Shown: positions 31,258 to 40,749 of the stretch, piece after piece
Layout of the letters: every line of letters begins with the position of its first letter
Numbering within the stretch: position 1 is the stretch's first letter
From: Aquabacterium sp. J223
Lineage (GTDB): Bacteria > Pseudomonadota > Gammaproteobacteria > Burkholderiales > Burkholderiaceae_C
Reading direction: 5' to 3'
Length of the DNA: 64,000 nt
NCBI RefSeq assembly: GCF_024666615.1
Contig: NZ_CP088297.1
Location: forward strand, 1,922,001 to 1,986,000
Notes under the pieces: model-generated
Told to the model about the DNA's origin: nothing
Database searches by the model: none
Seen by the model: only the letters and a program-made list of their open reading frames with translations
Position numbers and translations under genes: made by a program

Positions 31258-32109
31258 TCAGTGCGAAGGCGCCCTCGGGGGCGCCTTCTGCGTTTCGGGC
31301 ACCGTCGAACCGCCGGCGCCGAGGCCCCGCGTGCCGTTGGGCGCCGGCCGGTGCCCCAGCGAGGTGGAGATGTCCAGCGCGGTGGCCTTCAGCCGGTCCA
31401 TCCAGCTGTCCTCCAGCCGGTCGGCGGGGGCGGAGATCGACAGGCCCGCCACCAGCTTGTCCTGGTCGTCGTAGATGCCGGCGGCCATGCAGCGCACGCC
31501 GAGCTCCAGCTCCTCGTTGTCGCGGGCCACGGTGGCCTGGCGCACCTGCTGCAGTTCGCGTTCCAGCACCTGCACGTCGGTGATGCTGTTGCGCGTGTGG
31601 CCGGCCAGGCCGGTGCGGGTGGCGTAGGCGCGCACGCGCTGCGGGTCGTCGTGGGCGAGGAACAGCTTGCCCACCGAGGTCAGGTGCAGCGGCGCGCGGC
31701 CGCCGACGGCCCGCACCACCTGCATGCCCGAGCGTTCGCTGTAGGTGCGCTCGATGTAGACGATCTCGTCGCCCTGGCGCACCGACAGGTTGACCGGCTG
31801 GTGCGTCAGCTTGTGCAGCTCGCGCATCGGGCCGAGGGCGGCGTCGCGCACGTCGAGCCGGGCCTTGACCAGGTTGCCCAGTTCCAGCAGCCGCATGCCG
31901 AGCCGGTAGCTGCCCGCTTCCGGCCGGTCGACCAGCCGGCCGGCGGCCAGGTCGTTCAGAATGCGGTGGGCGGTCGACGGGTGCAGGCCCGTTCGGTCGC
32001 TGATCTCCTTCAGCGACACCGGGTCCTGGTGCGCTGCCAGCACGTCGAGCAGGGCGAAGGTGCGTTCAAGCACCTGAATGGTCGGCGTGTTCCCCTCTTT
32101 CTTTCTCAT
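31258..32109 (-). CDS. IclR-family transcriptional regulator
   Basis: A 283-residue regulator with an N-terminal winged helix (IQVLERTFALLDVLAAHQDPVSLKEISDRTGLHPSTAHRILNDLAAG) and an IclR effector domain (from about residue 85; VNLSVRQGDEIVYIERTY, HLTSVGKLFLAH and GVRCMAAGIYDDQDKLVAGLSISAP). The C-terminal 35 residues are a Pro/Gly-rich extension. ATG 32109 gives MRKKEGNTPT. It is divergent from the TIGR03790-type gene, with starts only 34 bases apart, so they share a control region. Effector and regulon are unknown. Confidence 0.93.
   Translation of the reverse strand: MRKKEGNTPTIQVLERTFALLDVLAAHQDPVSLKEISDRTGLHPSTAHRILNDLAAGRLVDRPEAGSYRLGMRLLELGNLVKARLDVRDAALGPMRELHKLTHQPVNLSVRQGDEIVYIERTYSERSGMQVVRAVGGRAPLHLTSVGKLFLAHDDPQRVRAYATRTGLAGHTRNSITDVQVLERELQQVRQATVARDNEELELGVRCMAAGIYDDQDKLVAGLSISAPADRLEDSWMDRLKATALDISTSLGHRPAPNGTRGLGAGGSTVPETQKAPPRAPSH
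31265..31294 (+). terminator. Rho-independent terminator of pbpG
   Basis: A 10-bp stem GAAGGCGCCC / GGGCGCCTTC with a 4-base loop is followed by TGCGTTTC. It overlaps the last codons of the convergent IclR gene. Confidence 0.65.
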
Positions 32110-32143
32110 GCGGGCGATTGTGGGCTCAATCCGGTGGTATTGG

Positions 32144-33304
32144 ATGGCGAAAGCCGGGCTGGCCGCCGGCCTGGCGCTGGCCGGCCTGCTCACGCCGTGG
32201 CGGGCCGCGGCGGCCGACGCCGAGCCGCCCGTGGCGCCGTCCGACGAGCGCCCGGCCAGCGCCCCGTCGAGGGCCGAGCCGCCGCCGCCCTCGGCCAGCG
32301 CCGTCGCGCCGCCGGCGCCGCGCTGGATGTCGGTGCCCCGCCTCGTCGGCCGGCTCGACGCCGGCGACATCGGGCTGGTGATCAACACCGCCGACCCGTA
32401 CTCGGTGGAGATCGGCGACTACTACGCCCTGCGCCGCGGCCTGAAGCCCGAGCAGGTGCTGCGGGTGGAGCTGCCGGTCAAGGCGCGGCTGAACGCCCAG
32501 GAGTTCTACGACCTGCGCCGCCGCATCGACGTCGCCTTCGGCGAGGACATCCAGGCCATCGCCTTCGCCTGGGTCATGCCGTACGCGGTGGAATGCCACT
32601 CGCTGCCGGGCGCCCTGGCGCTGGGGCTGGACCTGTCGCTGTGCGCCAACGGCTGCCGCGTGAGCAAGGCCTCAACCTACTTCAACTCGCCGGTGCTGCG
32701 GCCCTGGCAGGACCTGCACCTGCGACCGTCGATGCTGATCGCCGCGCGGACGGTGGCGCAGGGCAAGGCGTTGATCGACCGCGGCGTTGCCGCCGACCGC
32801 AGCCTGGGCCGGCGCGGCCAGCCTCCCGCGCGCGCGGTGCTGCTGGAGACCGACGACCCACTGCGCAGCGTGCGGGCGCGCTACTTCCCGCCGCCGGGCT
32901 GGCTGCGGCCCTTCAACGTGCAGGTGCAGGTGGAGAAGGCGCCGGCCATCAAGGACCGGGACCGGCTGATCCTGCACCTCACCGGCCGCGGCAACGTGCC
33001 CGACCTCGACTCGCTGCGCTGGTTGAACGGCGCGCTGGCCGACCACATGACCTCGTACGGCGGCCTGCTCGACGCCACCTCCGGCCAGATGTCGGCGCTG
33101 GCGTGGATCGAGTCGGGCGCCACCGCCAGCTACGGCACGGTCAGCGAACCGTGCAACCACCCGCAGAAGTTCCCCCATCCCCAGGTGCTGCTGATGCATT
33201 ACCTGCAGGGCGCCACCGCCATCGAGGCCTACTGGCGCAGCGTGGCGTGGCCGCAGCAGGGCGTGTTCGTCGGCGAACCGCTGGCCGCCCCGTTCGCGCG
33301 CTGA
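32144..33304 (+). CDS. TIGR03790-family exported protein
   Basis: A 386-residue protein. ATG 32144 starts a good signal peptide (MAKAGLAAGLALAGLLTPWRAAAA), followed by a 40-residue Pro/Ala linker. The conserved body includes VINTADPYSVEIGDYYALRRGL and AIAFAWVMPYAVECHSLPGAL. It also includes LHLTGRGNVPDLDSLRWLNGALADHMTSYGGLLD and a C-terminal GATASYGTVSEPCNHPQKFPHP, typical of the TIGR03790 family. Members have no known biochemical role; the Cys/His in the last motif hint at a catalytic or disulphide-bonded site (inference). It is divergent from an IclR regulator and convergent with hpnE. Confidence 0.75.
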   Translation: MAKAGLAAGLALAGLLTPWRAAAADAEPPVAPSDERPASAPSRAEPPPPSASAVAPPAPRWMSVPRLVGRLDAGDIGLVINTADPYSVEIGDYYALRRGLKPEQVLRVELPVKARLNAQEFYDLRRRIDVAFGEDIQAIAFAWVMPYAVECHSLPGALALGLDLSLCANGCRVSKASTYFNSPVLRPWQDLHLRPSMLIAARTVAQGKALIDRGVAADRSLGRRGQPPARAVLLETDDPLRSVRARYFPPPGWLRPFNVQVQVEKAPAIKDRDRLILHLTGRGNVPDLDSLRWLNGALADHMTSYGGLLDATSGQMSALAWIESGATASYGTVSEPCNHPQKFPHPQVLLMHYLQGATAIEAYWRSVAWPQQGVFVGEPLAAPFAR

Positions 33305-33320
33305 GCGCCGCAGGCCGGGC

Positions 33321-34613
33321 TCAGCGGTGGGCCATGCCCGCGACCTCGTCGGCCACCGCCAGGGCGCTGCGCACCGCACCTTCCAGCGTCGCCGGATAGG
33401 GCCCGGCCACATGGTCGCCGGCGGCCCACAGGCCTTCGGCGATCCGCGCGGGCGGCCGTTGCAGCGACGGCCGGCAGGCGAAGGTGGCGCGCTTCTCGGC
33501 CAGCGTGCGCAGCGCTGTCAGCGGCTGGCGCCAGGTGCCGGCGGGAAAGCAGCGCTGCGCCTGCTCGAGCACCGCCACGGTGGTCGCGTCGAGGCCCCGT
33601 CCCACCCACGGCGCCGCCCCGCTGATGACGAAGGCGAAGCGGCCGGCCGGGCCGCCGAGGTGGCCATGGTCGAAGACGAACTGCGCCGGCGAGCGGTCGT
33701 CGGCGCGCAGGGCGATCAGCGGCAGCGGCAGGCGGCTGCCCGGGCTGTCGGCGTAGACGGTGACGATGGGTTCGAAGGCCAGCGCGGCGGCCGTGGCGGC
33801 CCAGTGCGCAGCGTGGGGGGCCGCCAGCCGGGCCGCCTCGCCGGGGGGGCAGGCGAGCACCACCCGGTCGAAGCGCTCGCCGTCGACGGACCAGCCGCCG
33901 TCCACCGGTTGCAGCGCCTGCACCCGCCGGCCGAAGCGCACCGGCACCCCGCGCTGCGCCAGCCACCGCAGCGCCGGCTCGGGCAACAGGCGGCCCAGCG
34001 GCTGCCGGGGCAGCAGCAGGTCGGCCCCGCCGCGGCCGCTGAACAGCGCGTCGCGCAGCACGCGCAGGAAGACCGCGGCGCTCGCGTCCCGCGCCGGGGT
34101 GTTGAGCGCGGCCACGCACAGCGGCTCGATCAGGTCCCGCTGCACGCGGGGGCGCAGGCCGCGCACCAGGCGCGCCACCGTCCAGTCCGCCGGGCAGCGG
34201 AAGCCGCGCGCCATCCAGCCCGCGGCGGCGGCCAGCAGGCCGGCCCGGTCTGCGGCCGACCAGCCGCGGGCGCCAAGGGCGCCGCGGGCGAAGGCGAGGG
34301 CGGCCGGCCCGCCCGGCAGGCGAAGCCCATCGCCCTGCGGGTAGACCCAATGCATCGGCAGGCGCAGCAGCGCGGCCTCGGTGTCCACGCCCACCTCGCG
34401 CATCAGCGCCAGCGTGTCCCGGTAGGCGCCGATGAGGATGTGCTGGCCGTTGTCCAGCACCTGCGGGCCCTCGCCGACGCTGCGCGCACGGCCGCCGGCC
34501 GCGGCGGCCATTTCGAACACCGTGGGGCGCAGACCGCGGCGGGTGAGGTCGACGGCGCAGGCCAGGCCGGCCCAGCCGGCACCGACGACGGCCACGCGTG
34601 GGGCGTCGGTCAT
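33321..34613 (-). CDS. hpnE: Hydroxysqualene dehydroxylase
   Basis: A 430-residue FAD-dependent amine-oxidase-fold enzyme. The dinucleotide motif VAVVGAGWAGLACAVDLTRRG is at the N-terminus and the C-terminal FAD motif is EGLWAAGDHVAGPYPATLEGAVRSA. In the HpnCDE pathway it reduces hydroxysqualene to squalene. It is the last of three adjacent genes (hpnC, hpnD, hpnE) on the same strand, 13 bases after hpnD. The older name is squalene-associated FAD-dependent desaturase. ATG 34613 lies directly before the dinucleotide fold. Confidence 0.93.
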   Translation of the reverse strand: MTDAPRVAVVGAGWAGLACAVDLTRRGLRPTVFEMAAAAGGRARSVGEGPQVLDNGQHILIGAYRDTLALMREVGVDTEAALLRLPMHWVYPQGDGLRLPGGPAALAFARGALGARGWSAADRAGLLAAAAGWMARGFRCPADWTVARLVRGLRPRVQRDLIEPLCVAALNTPARDASAAVFLRVLRDALFSGRGGADLLLPRQPLGRLLPEPALRWLAQRGVPVRFGRRVQALQPVDGGWSVDGERFDRVVLACPPGEAARLAAPHAAHWAATAAALAFEPIVTVYADSPGSRLPLPLIALRADDRSPAQFVFDHGHLGGPAGRFAFVISGAAPWVGRGLDATTVAVLEQAQRCFPAGTWRQPLTALRTLAEKRATFACRPSLQRPPARIAEGLWAAGDHVAGPYPATLEGAVRSALAVADEVAGMAHR

Positions 34614-34626
34614 CGCCGGGGGCCGC

Positions 34627-35475
34627 TCACCGCGCCCGCCAATTCGTCTTCATCGCGATCCAGGCCTTGCGCAGCGGCGTCAGCGCGATGCGCTGGTGCA
34701 GCACCTGGAAGCGCTCGGCCTCGATCTCGCGCAGCAGCGTGCGGTAGATCTCGCCCATCATCAGGCCCGGCCGCTGGGCACGGCGGTCCTCGGCCGGCAG
34801 CAGGGTGATGGCCTGGTCGTACAGCGCGTGCGCCCGCTCGGCCTGGAACTGCATCAGCGCGGTGAACCGCTCGCTGTAGCCCCACGGCGCGTCGCGCTTG
34901 AGCAGCTCGTGGGCCTTGACGTCGAAGCGCTGCAGTTCGTCCACCGGCAGGTAGATGCGGCCGCGCCGCGCGTCGTCACCGACGTCCCGGATGATGTTGG
35001 TCAGCTGCATGGCCAGGCCCAGCGTGTGCGCATAGGCCAGGGTCTGCGGCTGCGTGCGGCCGAAGATGGCGCTGGCCACCTCGCCGACGACGCCGGCCAC
35101 CAGGTGGCAGTAGCGCTTCAGGCCGGGGAAATCGAGGTAGCGCGTCTGCGTCAGGTCCATCTCGCAGCCGTCGATCACCTCGGTCAGGTGGCGCGGTTCG
35201 ATGCCGTAGGCCGCGAGGTGCGGCTTCAGCGCCTGCATCGCCGGGTGCGTCGGCCGGCCGGCGAAGAGCTCGCCCACCTGCTGCCGCCACCAGGCCAGCT
35301 TGGTCGCCGCAACGCCGGGGTCGGAGGTCTCGTCGACCACGTCGTCGACCTCGCGGCAGAAGGCGTAGAAGGCGGTGATGGCTGCGCGCCGGGGCGGCGG
35401 CAGGAAGAGGAAGGCGTAGTAGAACGACGAGCCGCTGGCGGCCGCCTTTTCCTGAACGTACTGTTCCGGCGTCAC
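34627..35475 (-). CDS. hpnD: Presqualene diphosphate synthase
   Basis: A 282-residue squalene/phytoene-synthase-family enzyme that condenses two farnesyl diphosphates to presqualene diphosphate. Both aspartate-rich motifs are present: DDVVDE at residues 44-49 and QLTNIIRDVGDDARRGRIYLP. The start is a GTG at 35475 that overlaps the hpnC stop (GTGA), so it is translationally coupled; the resulting N-terminus VTPEQYVQEKAAASGSSFYYA is typical. Cytoplasmic or membrane-associated. Confidence 0.94.
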   Translation of the reverse strand: MTPEQYVQEKAAASGSSFYYAFLFLPPPRRAAITAFYAFCREVDDVVDETSDPGVAATKLAWWRQQVGELFAGRPTHPAMQALKPHLAAYGIEPRHLTEVIDGCEMDLTQTRYLDFPGLKRYCHLVAGVVGEVASAIFGRTQPQTLAYAHTLGLAMQLTNIIRDVGDDARRGRIYLPVDELQRFDVKAHELLKRDAPWGYSERFTALMQFQAERAHALYDQAITLLPAEDRRAQRPGLMMGEIYRTLLREIEAERFQVLHQRIALTPLRKAWIAMKTNWRAR

Positions 35476-36314
35476 CGCGCCGGCCGTGCGGTGCCCATGC
35501 GCAATGCCCCGGCGAGGACGGGCAGCGCGTCGCGCGGGCCGAGGGTCGGCCGGTGGCCGAGGCAGCGGTGGTCCATGCGGCGGATTCTCGCCAAAACCCT
35601 CAAGCCACCCTGCACCACCAGCCGCAGTTCCCAGCCGGCACGCCCCGGCACCTGCAGCGCCAGCGGGGCGCCCTGGTGCATGAGCGCTTCGGCCCAGTCG
35701 CACAGCTCGCGCAGCAGGGCCTGGCTGCGCGGGCCGTCGCCTTCGGCGGGCAGGCGCCGCGGATCCTCGATGCCGTGGCGCCGACAGTCCGCCAGCGGCA
35801 GGTAGCAGCGGCCCCTCGCCAGGTCGCGCCCCAGGTCCTGCCAGAAATTGATCAGCTGCAGCGCGCTGCAGATGGCGTCCGACTGGGCGAGCAGCGCCGG
35901 TCGGTCGAGCCCGTACAGGTGGAGCAGCAGCCGGCCGACCGGGTCGGCCGAGCGCCGGCAGTAGTCGAGCAGCGCCGCGCGGTCAGGGTAGGGCGGATTG
36001 CGCACGTCCTGCTCGAAGGCGTCGAGCAGCGCGTGCAGCGGGGCGGCGGGCAGGCGGTGCACGGCGAGGGCCCGGCGCAGCGGGCCGAACACCTCGGGCC
36101 AGGCGCCGGATTCCGCCTCGCCGGCCAACGCCCGGTCCAGCGACCGCCGGTAGTCGCCGAGCAGGCGCAGCCGCTCGTCCGTGGGCGCATCGCCTTCGTC
36201 GGCGATGTCGTCGGCGGTGCGTGCGAACCAGTAGATGGCGGTGATCGGCGGGCGCAGCGCCGGTGGGCAGAGCCACGACGCGACCGGGAAGTTCTCGTAG
36301 TGCTCGACCGACAT
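35472..36314 (-). CDS. hpnC: Hydroxysqualene synthase
   Basis: A 280-residue member of the squalene/phytoene synthase family, paralogous to hpnD, that converts presqualene diphosphate to hydroxysqualene. The first aspartate motif is DDIADE (residues 35-40) and the second is LINFWQDLGRDLARGRCYLP. ATG 36314 gives the characteristic MSVEHYENFPVASWL. It heads the hpnCDE operon. No squalene-hopene cyclase gene is in the window, so whether the product is hopanoid or free squalene cannot be told here. The start lies 127 bases from the divergent RND operon. Confidence 0.94.
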   Translation of the reverse strand: MSVEHYENFPVASWLCPPALRPPITAIYWFARTADDIADEGDAPTDERLRLLGDYRRSLDRALAGEAESGAWPEVFGPLRRALAVHRLPAAPLHALLDAFEQDVRNPPYPDRAALLDYCRRSADPVGRLLLHLYGLDRPALLAQSDAICSALQLINFWQDLGRDLARGRCYLPLADCRRHGIEDPRRLPAEGDGPRSQALLRELCDWAEALMHQGAPLALQVPGRAGWELRLVVQGGLRVLARIRRMDHRCLGHRPTLGPRDALPVLAGALRMGTARPAR

Positions 36315-36341
36315 AGGGGGCGCATTGTGCCGGCCGGTCAA

Positions 36342-36371
36342 TTGACAGCCGCCGAGACAGCCCCCTACATT
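36342..36371 (+). promoter_or_regulatory. Sigma-70 promoter of the RND efflux operon
   Basis: A consensus -35 TTGACA (36342-36347) and a -10 TACATT (36366-36371) are separated by 18 bases. They point towards the adaptor gene at 36441. The -10 is immediately followed by a perfect palindrome. Confidence 0.7.
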
Positions 36372-36385
36372 ACTGACCGGTCAGT
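36372..36385. promoter_or_regulatory. Operator-like palindrome, TetR/AcrR type
   Basis: ACTGACCGGTCAGT is a perfect 14-bp inverted repeat placed at the expected transcription start of the RND operon; a further TCAGT copy follows it. GACCGGTC-type palindromes in this position are typical of TetR/AcrR-family repressors of efflux genes. No TetR gene is next to it in this window. Confidence 0.6.
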
Positions 36386-36440
36386 CAGTAGCGATGACCT
36401 CCTCCCGGCGCCTAGCGCCCCTGCGCCTCACGAGGTTCCC

Positions 36441-37535
36441 ATGCGCCTGTCCGCTGTGGCCCTGCTCGCCGCCGCCCTGCTGTCGTCCTGCTCCCGCGAG
36501 GCGCCGCCGCCCGAGCCGGTGCGCGCGGTCCGCACGCTCGCCGTGGCGCCGGAGTCCGCCGTGCTGGTGCAGGAGTACGCCGGCGAGGTCCGGCCGCGGA
36601 CCGAGTCGCGCCTCGGGTTCCGGGTCGGGGGCAAGCTGGTGCGGCGGCTGGTCGACCTGGGCGACGTGGTCAAGCCCGGCCAGACGCTGGCCCAGCTGGA
36701 CGCGCGGGACCTGCAACTGGGCCAGGAATCGGCGCAGGCCGGCTTGAACGCGGCCCGGGTGAACCTGGAGCTGGCCGAGGCCGACTTCCGCCGCTACCGC
36801 GAGCTGCGCGAGCAGAACTACATCAGCGCCGCCGAACTGGAACGCCGCGAGACGGCGCTGAAGTCCGCCCGTGCGCAGTTCGAACAGGCGCGCGCGCAGG
36901 CCGGCGTACAGAGCAACCAGCGCGGCTACTCGGTGCTGACCGCCGACGTGGCCGGTGTGGTGACGGCGGTCGAGGCCGAGCCCGGTGCGGTGGTGGCCGC
37001 CGGCGCGCCCATCGTGCGGCTGGCGCCGGACGGGCCGCGCGACGTGGTCTTCTCGGTGCCGGAGGGCCAGGTCGACGCGCTGCGCCAGCTCGCCGCCCGA
37101 CAGGGCAGGCTGCAGGTGCGGCTGTGGGACTCGGCGCAGCCGCCGCTGCCGGCCACGGTGCGCGAGGTGGCGGCGTCGGCCGACCCGGCGACGCGCACCT
37201 TCCTGGTCAAGGCGGACATCGGCAATGCGCCGGTGCGGCTGGGCCAGACGGCCACCGTGCTGGTCGAATGGCCCCAGGCGGAGGCCGGCATCCGCCTGCC
37301 GCTGTCGGCGCTGGTCGAGCAGCAGGGGCGCACCTCGGTGTGGCTGCTTGACGCGGCCAGCATGACGGTGCGGCCGCAGCCAATCGAGATCGGCCCGCCG
37401 CAGGGCGACCGGGTGCTCGTCAAGGGCGGGCTGCAGCCCGGCCAGGAGGTGGTGACGGCGGGCGTCCACACGCTGACGCCGGGACAGCAGGTCAAGCGCT
37501 ACGTCGAGCCGCGCGCGGTCTCGGCGGGTGGCTGA
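36441..37535 (+). CDS. RND efflux periplasmic adaptor lipoprotein
   Basis: A 364-residue membrane-fusion protein of an RND efflux pump. A lipoprotein signal with lipobox LLSSC places the lipidated cysteine at residue 17. The barrel-sandwich halves are around GKLVRRLVDLGDVVKPGQTLAQLDARDL and the second half near YSVLTADVAGVVTAVEAEPGAVV. Between them is an alpha-helical hairpin (about residues 95-155), and a beta-barrel domain follows. It links the inner-membrane permease encoded next to an outer-membrane channel that is not in the window. ATG 36441 follows ACGAGG. Confidence 0.92.
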   Translation: MRLSAVALLAAALLSSCSREAPPPEPVRAVRTLAVAPESAVLVQEYAGEVRPRTESRLGFRVGGKLVRRLVDLGDVVKPGQTLAQLDARDLQLGQESAQAGLNAARVNLELAEADFRRYRELREQNYISAAELERRETALKSARAQFEQARAQAGVQSNQRGYSVLTADVAGVVTAVEAEPGAVVAAGAPIVRLAPDGPRDVVFSVPEGQVDALRQLAARQGRLQVRLWDSAQPPLPATVREVAASADPATRTFLVKADIGNAPVRLGQTATVLVEWPQAEAGIRLPLSALVEQQGRTSVWLLDAASMTVRPQPIEIGPPQGDRVLVKGGLQPGQEVVTAGVHTLTPGQQVKRYVEPRAVSAGG

Positions 37536-37568
37536 ACGGCCGATCCTCGCCACTGGAACACCGCCGCC

Positions 37569-40500
37569 ATGCACCACCCCGCCCCGACGCCCGGGCAGGC
37601 CGCCGACGGCCCGGCCCGCTTCAACATCTCCCGCTGGGCGCTGCAGCACCCCGCGCTGACACGCTACCTGACGGTGGTGCTGCTGGTGCTGGGCCTGGCC
37701 GCCTACTTCCAGCTCGGGCAGGACGAGGACCCCCCCCTTCACCTTCCGGGCGATGGTGGTGCAGGCCTTCTGGCCGGGGGCCACCGCGCAGCAGATGGCC
37801 GACCAGGTCACCGACCGCATCGAGAAGACGCTGCAGGAGGTGCCGCACGCCGACAAGATCCGCAGCTACACCAAGCCGGGCGAGTCGCTGACCATCTTCC
37901 AGCTCAAGGAGAGCACGCCGCCGGCCGAGGTGAGCGGCACCTGGTACCAGGTGCGCAAGAAGCTGGGCGACGCCCGCGCCAACCTGCCGCAGGGCGTCAT
38001 CGGCCCGGTCTACAACGACGAGTTCGGCGACGTCTACGGCTCCATCTTCACGCTGGCCGCCGACGGCTTCTCGCCGGAGGAACTTCGGGTGCAGGCCGAC
38101 CGCGTGCGCCAGGCGCTGCTGCGCCTGCCCGACGTGGCGAAGGTGGAGACCTTCGGCGTGCAGGCCGAGAAGCTGTTCGTCGAGGTGTCGCAGCGCCGGC
38201 TGGCGCAGCTCGGCCTCGACCTGCAGGGCGTCATCGCGCAGATCGGCGCGCAGAACGCGGTGGAATCGGCCGGCGTGCTGGACGCCCAGACCCGCAACGT
38301 GCAGCTGCGGGTGGGCGGCGCGTTCAACTCGGTGGAGGCGCTGCAGCAGCTGCCCATCCGCGCGGTGAACGCGACCACCGGGCAGTCGTCGACGCTGCGC
38401 CTGGGCGACATCGCCGAGGTGCGGCGCGCCTACGCCGATCCGCCGACGGTGATGGTGCGGCACCAGGGCCAGCAGGTGATCGCGCTGGGCGTGTCGATGA
38501 CCAAGGGCGGCGACATCATCGGGCTGGGCGAGGCGCTGAAGCGCGAGCGGGCGCGGCTGCAGGCGGAGCTGCCGGCCGGCATCACGCTCGACCAGATGCA
38601 GGACCAGCCTTCGGTGGTGTCGACCTCGGTCGGCGAGTTCGTGCAGGTGCTGATCGAGGCGGTGGCGGTGGTGCTGGCGGTGAGCTTCATCAGCCTGGGC
38701 CTGCACACCCGGCCGCTGCGCATCGACGTGCGGCCCGGTCTGGTGGTGGCCATCACCATCCCGCTGGTGCTGGCCATCACCTTCGTGATCATGTACTACG
38801 CCGGCATCGGCCTGCACAAGATCTCGCTGGGCTCGCTGATCATCGCCCTCGGCCTGCTGGTCGACGACGCCATCATCGCGGTGGAGATGATGGTGCGGAA
38901 GATGGAGGAGGGCTACGACAAGATGCGCGCGGCCACCTTCGCCTACGAGCTGACCGCGATGCCGATGCTCACCGGCACGCTGATCACCGCCGCCGGCTTC
39001 CTGCCCATCGGCATGGCGAAGTCGACGGTGGGCGAGTACACCTTCGCCATCTTCGCGGTGACGACCGCCGCCTTGCTGGTGTCGTGGCTGGTGTCGGTGT
39101 ACTTCGTGCCGTACCTCGGCGCCTGGCTGCTCAAGGCACCGCGGCACAGCGTCGACGGCCAGCCCCACGAGCTGTTCGACACACCGTTCTACAGTCGCTT
39201 CCGCGCGCTGGTGGGCTGGTGCGTGCAGCACCGCTGGACCACCATCGGGGCCACCGCCGGGCTGTTCGTGCTCGGGCTGGTCGGCATGGGGTCGGTGCAG
39301 CAGCAGTTCTTCCCCGACTCCAGCCGGCCGGAGATCATCGTCGACCTCTGGCTGCCCGAGGGCAGCACCATCCGTCAGAGCGACGCGGTGGCGCGCCGCT
39401 TCGAGGCCCGGCTGCTGAAGGAGCCGGGCGTGCAGTCGGTGAGCCTCTGGGTGGGCAGCGGCGTGCCGCGCTTCTACCTGCCGCTGGACCAGGTGTTCCC
39501 GCAGTCCAACGTCACCGAGGCCATCGTGCTGCCGAAGGACCTGGCCACCCGCGAGGCACTGCGCAAACGGCTGCCCGCGCTGCTGGCCGAGGAGTTCCCG
39601 GAGGTGCGCTCGCGGGTGAAGCTGCTGCCCAACGGGCCGCCGGTGGCCTACCCGGTGCAGTTCCGCGTCAGCGGGCCGGACCCGGTCCAGGTCCGCACCT
39701 ACGCCGACCGGGCCAAGGCGCTGATGATGGCCAACGCCAACATGCGCGGCGTCAACGACAACTGGAACGAGAAGGTGCTGTCGGTGCGGCTGGACATCGA
39801 CCAGGCCAAGGCGCGGGCGCTGGGCGTGAGCAGCCAGTCCATCGCGCAGACTCTGCGCACCCAGGTCAGCGGCATCACCATCGGGCAGTACCGGGAGGGC
39901 GACAAGCTGGTCGACATCGTGCTGCGCCAGCCGGCGGACGAGCGGCGCGCGCTGGACGACATCAACAACGCCTACGTGCCCACCAGCAGCGGCCGCGCGG
40001 TGCCGCTGGCCCAGGTCGCCACCCCGACACTGCGCTGGGAGCCCGGCGTGATGTGGCGCGAGGGGCGGGACTACGCGGTGACGGTGCAGGGCGACGTGGT
40101 CGAGGGCCTGCAGGGCGCCACGGTGACCGCCGAGCTGGCGCCGACGATGGCCGAACTGGCGGCCGGCCTTCCGGTGGGCTACCGCATCGAGATCGCCGGC
40201 GCGGTGGAGGAGAGCAGCAAGGGCCAGGGCTCCATCGCCGCCGGCGTGCCGGTGATGCTGTTCCTCATCTTCACGCTGCTGATGCTGCAGCTACAGAGCT
40301 TCTCGCGGGCGATGCTGGTCTTCCTCACCGGGCCGCTGGGCATGGCCGGGGTGGCCGGCGCGCTGCTGCTGCTGAACCGGCCGTTCGGTTTCGTGGCGCT
40401 GCTCGGCGTCATCGCGCTCATCGGCATGATCATGCGCAACTCGGTGATCCTCATCGACCAGATCGAGCAGGACCGCGCGCGCGGCGTGCCGGCGTGGGAG

Positions 40501-40722
40501 GCCATCGTCGAATCGGCGGTGCGGCGCTTCCGGCCCATTGTGCTGACCGCCGCCGCCGCCGTGCTGGCCATGATCCCGCTGTCGCGCAGCGTGTTCTGGG
40601 GCCCGATGGCGGTGGCCATCATGGGCGGGCTGGTGGTGGCCACGGCGCTCACGCTGCTGGCGCTGCCGGCGATGTACGCCGCCTGGTTCCGGGTGCCGAG
40701 GCCGCCGATGGCCGCGCGATAG
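37569..40722 (+). pseudogene. RND efflux permease, frameshifted at a C run
   Basis: An inner-membrane proton-driven RND pump subunit of about 1050 residues. The start (ATG 37569, FNISRWALQHPALTRYLTVVLLVLGLAAYFQLGQDEDPP) and the rest (from RAMVVQAFWPGATAQQMADQVTDRIE) lie in different frames. The join is a run of eight C at 37730-37737; seven would give DEDPPFTFRAMVV and one uninterrupted gene. The remainder is complete: two periplasmic loops, and the proton-relay helix ALGLLVDDAIIAVEMMVRKMEEG. It ends in the C-terminal membrane bundle ending MAAR. Every other part is intact, so a miscalled homopolymer is likely; otherwise the pump would be inactive. The gene forms an operon with the adaptor. 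Confidence 0.88.
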
Positions 40723-40749
40723 AATCGCCGGCTGCCCTGGACGCAAGCC

